A program made the translations under genes and the position numbers. The notes below the pieces were generated by a model. It saw only the letters and a program-made list of their open reading frames with translations. It was not told where the DNA came from and did no database searches. From assembly GCA_944349855.1 (NCBI GenBank), contig CALVNS010000013.1:1-64000 (forward strand): a DNA stretch of 64,000 bases, given 5' to 3'. The stretch comes from an uncultured Eubacteriales bacterium. GTDB taxonomy: Bacteria > Bacillota > Clostridia > Christensenellales > Aristaeellaceae. This document shows, one piece after another, positions 1-7,371 of the stretch. Every line of letters begins with the position of its first letter. The stretch's first letter is position 1.

Positions 1-42
1 AAGGGAGTTTTTTTATCATTTTCACCGCCATAGGCTTTTTTG

Positions 43-70
43 AACCACTCGCCTAGCGAGTGGTTTTCTT
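43..70 (+). terminator. stem-loop terminator of an upstream rightward gene
   Basis: A perfect 10-bp inverted repeat (AACCACTCGC, 3-base loop, GCGAGTGGTT) is followed on the plus strand by TTCTT. It would end a rightward transcript entering from outside the window. The minus strand has no U-run after the stem. Confidence 0.5.
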
Positions 71-73
71 TAT

Positions 74-103
74 ACAAGAAGGGCCGAGCTTGATGCCCGG
101 CCC
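74..103 (-). terminator. terminator of the holin-like gene
   Basis: Read on the minus strand, GGGCCG and CGGCCC arms with an internal GC pair are followed by TTCTTGT. It lies 24 bases after the stop of the holin-like gene at 127, so it probably ends that transcript. Confidence 0.5.
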
Positions 104-126
104 AATCTCCAATCAAACGGTATTGT

Positions 127-417
127 TTACGCTGCTTTATTCAGCTTCGCAAACGTGACTTCGTATGCTCCATAAGCGGAAAGCGACACAATAAAGGCAT
201 TGACTGCCGCCAGTAAACTATTTTCAGCATGCAGCCCCTCCGTAAACCCGGTCGCGATTAACATTAAGGTAAGCGCAATCACGTATACAAATAATCTCGT
301 TGGAATCTTCCACACCTTATCCAGTGGTGCCTTGACAAACTGAACGATCAACAGCGTGGCCGCCGTTGCTCCCGCGATTGAGGCTAAATACTGCCATGTA
401 AACACTTCCGTTTGCAC
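127..417 (-). CDS. phage holin-like small membrane protein
   Basis: The 96-residue product has hydrophobic segments at about residues 8-27, 42-58 and 68-85, and the stretch KAPLDKVWKIPTR, which resembles small membrane proteins (holin-like) of Clostridia phages. A holin would sit in the cytoplasmic membrane and release endolysin. The start is a GTG and I see no ribosome binding site before it. Base composition is far lower in GC than the next gene, with an abrupt change at about 418-424. It is probably the edge of a prophage remnant or other insertion, and the 5' end may be truncated. No other phage genes are seen. Confidence 0.5.
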   Translation of the reverse strand: MQTEVFTWQYLASIAGATAATLLIVQFVKAPLDKVWKIPTRLFVYVIALTLMLIATGFTEGLHAENSLLAAVNAFIVSLSAYGAYEVTFAKLNKAA

Positions 418-441
418 TACATTGCGATGAAGGCGCGCCTC

Positions 442-1206
442 TCACCGGCGCGCATAGGTGCGCGGCGAGACGCCCGTACGCTGGCGGAACTGGCGGCTGA
501 AGTGGCTGGCGCTGGCGTAGCCCAGCCGCTCCGCCAGGCTCGCCACCGACACATCCGTGCCCACCAGCGCGCTCTTGGCCGCGTCCACGCGCGCCTGGAT
601 CAGGTCGTTCATCGGCGAGACGTCAAACTGCGCCTTATACGCCGAGAAGAAGCGCGACGGGCTCATGTGCAGCTCCTGCGCCATGCGCGCAACCGTCCAG
701 CCCTCGCCCATGCGCGCGATCAGGCTCGCGCGGAAGCGGAACAGCCGCGCCGACAGCTCCGCATTCACTGTCTCGCCCCGCCCTTGGCACGCGCGCGAAA
801 GGCGGATGAGCAGCATCCGCGCCGCCGCGTCGGCCATCTCCTGGCGGTGCGGGCGGCTGGAGTTGATCTCCAGCTCGATCTCGCAGATGCCCGAGGTGAT
901 GAACGCGCAGTCCTCCGGGTAGAACACGGCATCCACCGGCACGCCCAGGCGCGCAATCAGCTCGCCCGCCTCCGCCTCCAGGTGCATCCAGTCGTGCAGC
1001 AGCGCGCGCTCGCTGGTGAACCGCTGCGGCGTGCGCGGCGCGTAGAGGATGCACGCGCCCGGCCGCGTGAGCGTCTCGCCCGCCGCGCCCAGGCGCATCG
1101 GCCCGAAGAAGTGCAGCAGCGTGTACGTCTCGATCCCCGCCGGCCTGTGAATCGTAAACCCCGCCGCCTCCGGCCACCTGTGGCGCGCGCTGACGACCAC
1201 GTCCAT
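442..1206 (-). CDS. AraC family transcriptional regulator
   Basis: A 254-residue cytoplasmic regulator with an N-terminal cupin-like effector-binding region (about 1-140) and a C-terminal double helix-turn-helix (about 155-254) ending in the AraC signature (YASASHFSRQFRQRTGVSP). No membrane segment is present. The ATG at 1206 has a GGGGGAGGGG ribosome binding site, and a consensus promoter lies just upstream. The gene is divergent from the GH2 glycosidase at 1361, so the simplest reading is that it controls that gene in response to a sugar. The effector is unknown. Confidence 0.85.
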   Translation of the reverse strand: MDVVVSARHRWPEAAGFTIHRPAGIETYTLLHFFGPMRLGAAGETLTRPGACILYAPRTPQRFTSERALLHDWMHLEAEAGELIARLGVPVDAVFYPEDCAFITSGICEIELEINSSRPHRQEMADAAARMLLIRLSRACQGRGETVNAELSARLFRFRASLIARMGEGWTVARMAQELHMSPSRFFSAYKAQFDVSPMNDLIQARVDAAKSALVGTDVSVASLAERLGYASASHFSRQFRQRTGVSPRTYARR

Positions 1207-1230
1207 CCCCTCCCCCTGTGTTTGAAACTC

Positions 1231-1259
1231 ATTGTACCGCTTCCAGTAGGATCTGTCAA
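1231..1259 (-). promoter_or_regulatory. sigma-A promoter of the AraC gene
   Basis: On the minus strand TTGACA (1254-1259) and TACAAT (1231-1236) are separated by exactly 17 bases. The start codon lies about 25 bases downstream. Confidence 0.8.
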
Positions 1260-1278
1260 ATTCCTGTGCGAAATCCTA

Positions 1279-1307
1279 TTGCTTTGCCCAGACCGCAAAC
1301 CTATAAT
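1279..1307 (+). promoter_or_regulatory. sigma-A promoter of the GH2 gene
   Basis: A perfect -10 TATAAT (1302-1307) has a TTGCTT -35 at 17 bases. The weak -35 fits an activated promoter. It is divergent from the AraC promoter, and the -35 elements are only about 20 bases apart, so one bound regulator could affect both. Confidence 0.65.
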
Positions 1308-1360
1308 GAACGTAGCGACGGCGGGCCGCGGCCCGTCCATTGGTAAGGAGGCTTTTTTTG

Positions 1361-3091
1361 ATGAATTCCATTCCTCGCCCCGAACATCCCAAGCCCCAAT
1401 TCCGCCGCGACGCGTGGATGAACCTCAACGGCGAGTGGGCGTTTGAAATCGACAACGGCCGCTCCGGCAAGGCCCGCGGCCTGCAGGCGGCGGACGCCAA
1501 GCTGTCCGGGCGCATCACGGTGCCCTTCTGCCCGCAGAGCGAGCTGTCCGGCGTCGGCCACAAGGACTTCATGCAGGGCGTGTGGTACAGCCGCACGTTC
1601 ACGCTGACCCAGGCGCAGGCCGCGGGCCGCGTCGTGCTGCACTTTGGCGCGGTGGATTATGCCTGCGAGGCGTTCGTCAACGGCCGCTCCGTGGGCACGC
1701 ACAAGGGCGGCTACGTGTCCTTCCGCTTTGATGTGACCGACGCGGTGCAGGCGGGCGAAAACGTCCTGACCGTCTATGCCGAGGATGACGAGCGCAACCC
1801 GCTCATCCCCCGCGGCAAGCAGAGCGAACTGTTCTTCTCCCACGGGTGCGACTACACCCGCACCACCGGCATCTGGCAGACGGTGTGGCTCGAGTTCATG
1901 CCCAAGACCCATATAGAAAACGTCAAGTTCTACCCCAACGTGGACGAGGGCTCGCTGTGGATCGACGCGCGCCTGTGCGGCGCGGGCACGCTGCGCGTGC
2001 AGGCCAGCTACGAGGGCCGGCCCGTGGGCGAGGCATCCGTCGAGAGCGCCGGCGGCCGCGCGCAGCTGACGCTGCCCCTGTCTGAGGTGCACCTGTGGGA
2101 GGTCGGCTGCGGCCGCCTGTACGACCTGACGCTCACCTACGGCGAGGATGCCGTCTACAGCTACGCGGGCCTGCGCTCCGTGCGCCTGGACGGCTACCGC
2201 TTCCTGATCAACGGCAAGTCCGTCTTCCAGCGCACGGTGCTCGACCAGGGCTTCTACCCCGACGGCATCTACACCGCGCCCAGCGATGCCGCGCTGGTGC
2301 GCGACATCGAACTGTCCATGGCCTGCGGCTTCAACGGCGCGCGCCTGCATGAGAAGATCTTCGAGGAGCGCTTCCTCTATCACTGCGACCGCCTGGGCTA
2401 CCTGGTGTGGGGCGAGTTCCCCAACTGGGGCCTGGATCACTCCCGCCCCGAGGCCGTGTTCAGCGTGCTGCCCGAGTGGCTGGAGGAGGTCGAGCGCGAT
2501 TTTAACCACCCCGCGCTCATCGGCTGGTGCCCGTTCAATGAGACGTGGGACCGCAACGGCCGTACCCAGTACAACGACGTGCTGCGCGCCGTGTACCTGG
2601 CCACCAAGGCCGCCGATCCCACCCGCCCCTGCATTGATACCAGCGGCAACTACCACGTGCAGACCGACATCTACGACGTGCACGACTACGAGCAGGACGT
2701 CAAGACCTTCCGCGACCACTATGACGAGCTGGCAAAGGGCGGCGAGCTGTGGGATCAGGTCAACCACCATCGAAACAGCAGCACTCGCCAGCACTATGAC
2801 GGCAAGCTGCCGGTCTTCATCAGCGAGTACGGCGGCATCGGCTGGGCGCTGGGCGACGAGCGCGCCTGGGGCTATGGCAACATGCCCGAATCCGGCGAGG
2901 CGTTCATTGCCCGCTTCCGCGGCCTGGCCGACGCCATCCTGGACAACCCGCGCATCATGGGCCTTTGCTACACCCAGCTGACCAACGTCGAGCAGGAGCA
3001 GAACGGCCTGTACACCTACGACCGCCAGCCCAAGTTCGATCCGGCGATCTTCAAGGCGATCCTCTCGCGCAAGGCCGCCATCGAGGACTGA
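1361..3091 (+). CDS. glycoside hydrolase family 2 (beta-galactosidase/glucuronidase-like)
   Basis: A 576-residue protein with the GH2 layout: jelly-roll sugar-binding domain (about 1-175), immunoglobulin-like domain (about 180-270) and TIM barrel. The catalytic acid/base is E394 in WCPFNE and the nucleophile E489 in ISEYGG; both are present. No signal peptide is seen, so it acts in the cytoplasm on imported oligosaccharides. The ATG at 1361 is preferred because AAGGAGG lies at 1345-1350, while an earlier TTG at 1340 sits upstream of it. It is shorter than E. coli LacZ and lacks the C-terminal domain 5. The bond cleaved cannot be told from the sequence; its AraC regulator is divergent. Confidence 0.85.
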   Translation: MNSIPRPEHPKPQFRRDAWMNLNGEWAFEIDNGRSGKARGLQAADAKLSGRITVPFCPQSELSGVGHKDFMQGVWYSRTFTLTQAQAAGRVVLHFGAVDYACEAFVNGRSVGTHKGGYVSFRFDVTDAVQAGENVLTVYAEDDERNPLIPRGKQSELFFSHGCDYTRTTGIWQTVWLEFMPKTHIENVKFYPNVDEGSLWIDARLCGAGTLRVQASYEGRPVGEASVESAGGRAQLTLPLSEVHLWEVGCGRLYDLTLTYGEDAVYSYAGLRSVRLDGYRFLINGKSVFQRTVLDQGFYPDGIYTAPSDAALVRDIELSMACGFNGARLHEKIFEERFLYHCDRLGYLVWGEFPNWGLDHSRPEAVFSVLPEWLEEVERDFNHPALIGWCPFNETWDRNGRTQYNDVLRAVYLATKAADPTRPCIDTSGNYHVQTDIYDVHDYEQDVKTFRDHYDELAKGGELWDQVNHHRNSSTRQHYDGKLPVFISEYGGIGWALGDERAWGYGNMPESGEAFIARFRGLADAILDNPRIMGLCYTQLTNVEQEQNGLYTYDRQPKFDPAIFKAILSRKAAIED

Positions 3092-3110
3092 GCCGCCCCC
3101 TCCACGCGCC

Positions 3111-3150
3111 GCGCCCGCCCGGGACCCAGCGACCCGAGCGGGCGCTCTTT
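3111..3150 (+). terminator. terminator of the GH2 gene
   Basis: GCGCCCGC and GCGGGCGC arms with a further CGGG/CCCG stem are followed by TCTTTGT, 20 bases after the GH2 stop codon. Confidence 0.7.
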
Positions 3151-3166
3151 GTCTGCAATTTGACAA

Positions 3167-3195
3167 TTGACAAGCAAAATCTGCCGGCCTATAAT
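3167..3195 (+). promoter_or_regulatory. strong sigma-A promoter of the WG-repeat gene
   Basis: TTGACA (3167-3172), a 17-base spacer and TATAAT (3190-3195) match consensus exactly, about 55 bases before the start codon. Confidence 0.85.
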
Positions 3196-3251
3196 AGAGA
3201 CTATTGGATGGGTTTTTTTCCACCCGTGGACAACAGCGAGGAGGAAACGAC

Positions 3252-4964
3252 ATGAAAAGGCTCTTTTCCGTGCTCCTGGCGGTTCTGCTGACGGCCGCCT
3301 TCGCCTGCGGCGCGCTGGCCGACTACGACCCGGCGACCGCCTCCTTTACCGCGTACGACACCGGCAGCTCCAACGTGGAGTTCAACCCCGCCACCGGCAC
3401 GTTCGCCGACTATGTCCAGCTCAACGGGCAGCAGGGCTTTGCCATCTTCGGAAGCGACGGCACGCTGCTTTCCGACGCGTGCTACCCGACGATGCAGTAC
3501 TGCGGCAGCGACGAGCCGTATTACGTCGTGGCCAGCGAGGGCGACGACGTGGCCAACCGCTGGGGCCTGGTGGACGGCTATACCGGCCAGCTGTCCGTGC
3601 CGACGCAGTACTTCACCATCGCCTATCTGTCCGATCGCTGGCAGATCGGCGTGGTCGTGACGGAGGGCTCCGAGTCCAGCTATGACTTCCGCGCCTCGCA
3701 GGATGACGGCTACGTCTACTATTCGGCCGACCACTTCGACGTGTACTACGGCGGCGCGCTGGTGGGCACGCTCGAGCGCGACGCTGTCGACGCAGGCGAT
3801 CCCGACTACAGCGCCAGCGCCTACGGCGACTACCTGTACGTCGAGGACCGCGAGGGCATGCTGCGCTGCTTTGACAAGGCGCTGACGCCCTCGGCCTATC
3901 CCTCCGAGTTTGGCGAGAGCAGCTACAGCGAATACACCTGGGACGGCCTGCACAAGGGCAGCAACCAGCAGGCGTTCGTGCCCGAGTGCACGCTCACCCC
4001 GGACGAGGTCGGCAACCCCTACAAGACCGACGGCGGCATCCTGTACGACCTGCAGGGCAACATGGTGCTGCGCGCGCCCTCCGGCATCTATCTGCGCGAG
4101 TACGAGCCGGGCAACGCCTACATCGCCGCCTCCTTTGACGACAAGGTCGGCGTGCTGAGCCTCGCCACAGGCGAGGAGGTCGTGCCCTTCGAATATGACG
4201 AACTGCTCACGTTTGAGGGCGAGCTGTTCCACGACGGCTATCAATTCCTGGTCAAGGACGGCAAGGTCGGCGCGGTGAACGAACAGGGTGAGGTCACCTG
4301 CCCGTTCACCTACAGCGAGGACAGCGTCGACTCCTCCCTCTACAGCCCCGCGCCCGTGCGCGTCGTGAAGGACAGCGACGGCTCCATGATCGTGCTCAGC
4401 GCCGCCGTGGGCGAGCTGCCCACCCGCTATGCGGACGCCACGGTCTCCTATGACTCGGACGCGCCCTACGTCGTCGTGGAGGACGCCGAGGGCCAGGTCG
4501 GCGTGATCGACATGTACGGCAACACGGTCATCCCCTTCTCCGCCGACCAGAGCGTCTACGGCGTGGAGATCTCCGCGGACGGCTCCGTGCTGTGCGTGCG
4601 CAATGACGACAACTACTCCTACACCCTCTACACGCTCACGCAGCCCGAGGCCGCGCCTGCGGCGGACAACGCCGTCTCCTCCGCCCAGGAATCCGACGAA
4701 GCCCAGGCCTTGATGCCCCAGTCCCTGGCGCTTGAGGCCCTGACGCCTCAGGCCGAAGCGCCTGAAGCCCAGACGTCCGAGGCCGAGCCGGCCGCGGACA
4801 GCGCGACCTGGACCTGCGCCTGCGGCCAGGAGGGCAACACCGGCAGCTTCTGCCCCGCCTGCGGCGCGCAGCGCCCGCTGACCGCCTGCCCGAACTGCGG
4901 CTACGCGCCCGCGGACGGCGTGATGCCCAACTTCTGCCCGGAGTGCGGCACGGCTCTCCAGTGA
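3252..4964 (+). CDS. secreted WG-repeat protein with C-terminal zinc ribbons
   Basis: A 570-residue protein. Residues 1-24 are a signal peptide (MKRLFSVLLAVLL core, ALA cleavage site). The body holds WG-like beta repeats, for example RWGLVDGYTG, DKVGVLSLATG, GKVGAVNEQG and GQVGVIDMYG, a fold of unknown role found in surface proteins of Firmicutes. An acidic, Ala/Pro/Glu-rich linker (about 470-520) leads to two four-cysteine zinc ribbons (CxC...CxxC and CxxC...CxxC). The ATG at 3252 follows GAGGAGG. It is monocistronic, with its own promoter and terminator. Zinc ribbons on an exported protein are unusual. Function unknown. Confidence 0.75.
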   Translation: MKRLFSVLLAVLLTAAFACGALADYDPATASFTAYDTGSSNVEFNPATGTFADYVQLNGQQGFAIFGSDGTLLSDACYPTMQYCGSDEPYYVVASEGDDVANRWGLVDGYTGQLSVPTQYFTIAYLSDRWQIGVVVTEGSESSYDFRASQDDGYVYYSADHFDVYYGGALVGTLERDAVDAGDPDYSASAYGDYLYVEDREGMLRCFDKALTPSAYPSEFGESSYSEYTWDGLHKGSNQQAFVPECTLTPDEVGNPYKTDGGILYDLQGNMVLRAPSGIYLREYEPGNAYIAASFDDKVGVLSLATGEEVVPFEYDELLTFEGELFHDGYQFLVKDGKVGAVNEQGEVTCPFTYSEDSVDSSLYSPAPVRVVKDSDGSMIVLSAAVGELPTRYADATVSYDSDAPYVVVEDAEGQVGVIDMYGNTVIPFSADQSVYGVEISADGSVLCVRNDDNYSYTLYTLTQPEAAPAADNAVSSAQESDEAQALMPQSLALEALTPQAEAPEAQTSEAEPAADSATWTCACGQEGNTGSFCPACGAQRPLTACPNCGYAPADGVMPNFCPECGTALQ

Positions 4965-4973
4965 CCGACGCAC

Positions 4974-5009
4974 AAAGCCCGCCTTCCCTAAGGGGAAGGC
5001 GGGCTTTCA
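4974..5009. terminator. bidirectional terminator between convergent genes
   Basis: AAAGCCCGCCTTCCC and its exact complement flank a TAAG loop. With A and T runs on either side it can end both the WG-repeat gene and the convergent esterase gene. Confidence 0.85.
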
Positions 5010-5027
5010 TTGTCTGAAACGGGGCCC

Positions 5028-6053
5028 TCAGGCCTCGACGATCGCGCGCAGCAGCGGCGTCAGGCGGTCTGCGATGATGCGGTGGCCGTCGCGCATCGGA
5101 TGCAGCGGCTCTTCGGGCACCCAACCGCGGGTGGAGATGAAGTGCACGGGCGTCTCGTGCGCGCGGTTGTACGCGGCGCAGAACGCGCCCAGTTCCGCAT
5201 CGAACGCGCCGCAGAACGCGCCCAGGCAGACGATCTTCGCCCGGGGCGCGCGCGCGCGGATGAGATCGATCAGCTCGCCGTAGCGGGCGAGATACTCCTC
5301 CGCCGGCGCGGCGCGGTCGTTTGCGCCGTGGTTGATCAAAACGACGTCCGGCGCCTCGCCCGTATAGGGCACGCCGTCGAACACATAGGGGTAGAGCAGC
5401 CCGGCGCGCGGCACGCCGCCGCAGCCGCTGCGCGTGAGGCCCACCGCGCCGTAGGCCTGGTACATCGCGCGCAGGTTCAGCCGCTGCGCGGTCAGCGCGG
5501 CGTAGGTGGCGCAGTTGTCATCCTGGTAGGGCCGGTTGAACTGGTCGATCAGGCTGGCGGGCTGCGCGTCGTAGTCCACGTCGATGAGCACGCCCTCGGT
5601 GATCGAATCGCCGACGAACTCGATCAGCGGGCGCGCGTCGGGCGCCAGCGCGCCCGGCGCCTCGACCTCGGCGCCGATGAACGCGACCGCGCCCATCTGC
5701 GGGCTATACCAGCGCGGCAGCATCTCCATGCCGCCCTTGTACACGACCCGCACGACGTGCTCGCCCGCCTGCGCCGCCTGCACGCGCAGGTAGCGGTCCA
5801 CCGGCGCCTCCACGCGCGCGCCGCCATCCACGCTCACCCACAGGTGCGGCGCGGGGTGCGGCAGAAAGCCCGTGTCGAAGTGCAGCAGCGCCATCTCGCC
5901 GCGAAAGGCCAGCTCGAAGCTCGAGCCGGGCGCAGTCGTCACCGCGCAGCGCGCGGTCGGCTGGTTGAACACGTGCGGATCGTCTCCGTCCTGCAAGAGG
6001 CGCGACCAGCGCCCCGTCAGGCGCACGGATGCGTCGTTCCAACGGATGAACAT
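5028..6053 (-). CDS. SGNH/GDSL esterase of carbohydrate esterase 2 type
   Basis: A 341-residue enzyme with an N-terminal beta-sandwich (about 1-135) and a C-terminal SGNH hydrolase domain, the order seen in CE2 acetyl-xylan esterases. The nucleophile is S150 in FVGDSITEG; block III is HGANDR (N245) and the catalytic His is H318. The usual DxxH aspartate appears as Glu (EPLH), so it may work with a Ser-His dyad, as known for some CE2 members. There is no signal peptide, so it probably deacetylates imported oligosaccharides. The start at 6053 follows AAGAGGG; an earlier in-frame ATG overlaps the upstream gene. It is likely cotranscribed with the cupin regulator. Confidence 0.8.
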   Translation of the reverse strand: MFIRWNDASVRLTGRWSRLLQDGDDPHVFNQPTARCAVTTAPGSSFELAFRGEMALLHFDTGFLPHPAPHLWVSVDGGARVEAPVDRYLRVQAAQAGEHVVRVVYKGGMEMLPRWYSPQMGAVAFIGAEVEAPGALAPDARPLIEFVGDSITEGVLIDVDYDAQPASLIDQFNRPYQDDNCATYAALTAQRLNLRAMYQAYGAVGLTRSGCGGVPRAGLLYPYVFDGVPYTGEAPDVVLINHGANDRAAPAEEYLARYGELIDLIRARAPRAKIVCLGAFCGAFDAELGAFCAAYNRAHETPVHFISTRGWVPEEPLHPMRDGHRIIADRLTPLLRAIVEA

Positions 6054-6085
6054 GCTTTTCCCTCTTTCTTCGGTGTCGGAGCGGA

Positions 6086-6631
6086 TCAGAAGTTGGGCGG
6101 GGTGCATACCCAGAGCACCGAGGCCTCGGTCCTGCCCGCGTTGACCAGGTTGTGCGGCGCGTCGGGCTTGAAGGAGAAGCTGTCGCCCTTGCGCACCTTG
6201 TAGGAGCGCTCGCCCAGGTTGAGCTGCACGCTGCCCGAGAGCACGTAGCCGAATTCCTCGCCGATGTGCGGCAGGTCCAGCTCGCTATGCCCGCCGGGCG
6301 CGAGCGTGAGCAGGATGGGCTCCATGTCCTTCTTCTGCGCGTTGGGGATCAGCCAATGGATGACCACGCCCAGGTCCGGCGCCTCCTTGACGAACACATC
6401 TTCCTTGCGAAAGACGGGCTTTTCCGCCGTCTCGCTGGCAAAGAACTCACGAAAGCTGGAACCCAGCGTGACGAGGATGTCCTCCAGCGTCGACAGCGAG
6501 GGCGACGTCTGGTTGCTCTCCAGCTGAGAGATGAAGCCCTTTGAGAGCTCGCACCGGTCGGCAAGCTCCTTCTGCGTCAGGTTATTGCGCAGGCGCAGGC
6601 TCTTGATCTTTTCGCCGATATTGATTTCCAC
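6086..6631 (-). CDS. HTH-XRE regulator with C-terminal cupin domain
   Basis: A 181-residue regulator. An XRE helix-turn-helix (about 5-60, with LTQKELADRCELSKGFISQ) is joined to a cupin ligand-binding domain (about 105-180), the architecture of PuuR-like repressors that often sense polyamines or small metabolites. The GTG at 6631 is chosen because GAGGTGG lies 6 bases upstream and the family usually begins at this point; an upstream ATG would start almost at the promoter. The esterase follows 32 bases later, so it may be a target. Ligand unknown. Confidence 0.8.
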   Translation of the reverse strand: MEINIGEKIKSLRLRNNLTQKELADRCELSKGFISQLESNQTSPSLSTLEDILVTLGSSFREFFASETAEKPVFRKEDVFVKEAPDLGVVIHWLIPNAQKKDMEPILLTLAPGGHSELDLPHIGEEFGYVLSGSVQLNLGERSYKVRKGDSFSFKPDAPHNLVNAGRTEASVLWVCTPPNF

Positions 6632-6689
6632 AAAGACCACCTCGTTGGGTTTTCCAAGATCAATCCTCACGATTATCTCGGCGAAACTC

Positions 6690-6718
6690 ATTAAAGCACA
6701 AACGCCGCGCTTTGTCAA
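6690..6718 (-). promoter_or_regulatory. sigma-A promoter of the cupin regulator/esterase pair
   Basis: On the minus strand TTGACA (6713-6718) and TTTAAT (6690-6695) are 17 bases apart, about 55 bases before the GTG start. Confidence 0.75.
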
Positions 6719-6821
6719 GCGCGGCGTCCGATTTGCCGTGATGCCGGCGGATCAAAAAACCGCTTGTTTTTCAAAGCCTTCGGGCATATGCACTAAACCG
6801 AAAATCAAGGCAGGCTATGCG

Positions 6822-7190
6822 CTAACGCCCCGCGCTCAGGACGCGCTCGCCCATGCGCGCCACGCACTGGGGCGACAGCTCGCACACGCAGGCGACAGCG
6901 TCGCGCGTGGCGGTGCGTTCGTCCAGGCCCAGTTCACCCTGCAGATAGGCGCGCACGAGCGTGAACTGCAGGTGCGCTGCGCTCGCCTGGCGCGCGCCCT
7001 CGGGCGTGAGGGTGATGCCGCCGTAGTGGCGCTTTTCGATCAGGCCCTTTTCCAACAGCTGCTTCATCTGTTTGGCCACGCTGGGGCGCGAGATGCCCAG
7101 AAACTCCGCCACATCCACGGAGCGCACCGCCCCGCCGTCCTCGCACAGCTGATAGACCGCCAGGAGGTAGCGCGTTTCCGCCTGTGCCAT
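6822..7190 (-). CDS. DtxR/MntR-family metalloregulator, last gene of the feo operon
   Basis: A 122-residue protein with an N-terminal winged helix (about 1-62, AEFLGISRPSVAKQMKQLLEKG) and a short dimerization and metal-binding region (about 65-115). It lacks the SH3-like third domain of full DtxR, as MntR-type proteins do. RBS GAGGAGG precedes the ATG and overlaps the stop codon of the Cys-rich gene, implying translational coupling. It probably represses the feo operon when Fe(II) or Mn(II) is plentiful, through the palindromes described below. Confidence 0.85.
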   Translation of the reverse strand: MAQAETRYLLAVYQLCEDGGAVRSVDVAEFLGISRPSVAKQMKQLLEKGLIEKRHYGGITLTPEGARQASAAHLQFTLVRAYLQGELGLDERTATRDAVACVCELSPQCVARMGERVLSAGR

Positions 7191-7202
7191 GCGTGCGCCT
7201 CC

Positions 7203-7334
7203 TCACTGATGGTTACAATGATTGCAGTGGCTGCACGAGCCGCAGGCGCAGCCGCTCTTCCGGCTCTTGACCAGATGACGTACGACCAACGCGACCGCTG
7301 CGAGCAGCACCGCGAGCACTCCTACCGTTCCCAT
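7203..7334 (-). CDS. FeoB-associated Cys-rich membrane protein
   Basis: A 43-residue protein. A single N-terminal membrane helix (about 3-20, GVLAVLLAAVALVV) is followed by a basic stretch and a Cys/His-rich tail, CACGSCSHCNHCNH. This matches the FeoB-associated Cys-rich family (FeoC-like position) found directly after feoB in Firmicutes. It may bind iron or a cofactor at the inner mouth of FeoB. RBS AAAGGAGG lies 8 bases before the ATG, and the gene begins 37 bases after feoB. Confidence 0.85.
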   Translation of the reverse strand: MGTVGVLAVLLAAVALVVRHLVKSRKSGCACGSCSHCNHCNHQ

Positions 7335-7371
7335 TGAACAGTCCTCCTTTCCCCATGACGGCCGACGCGGC

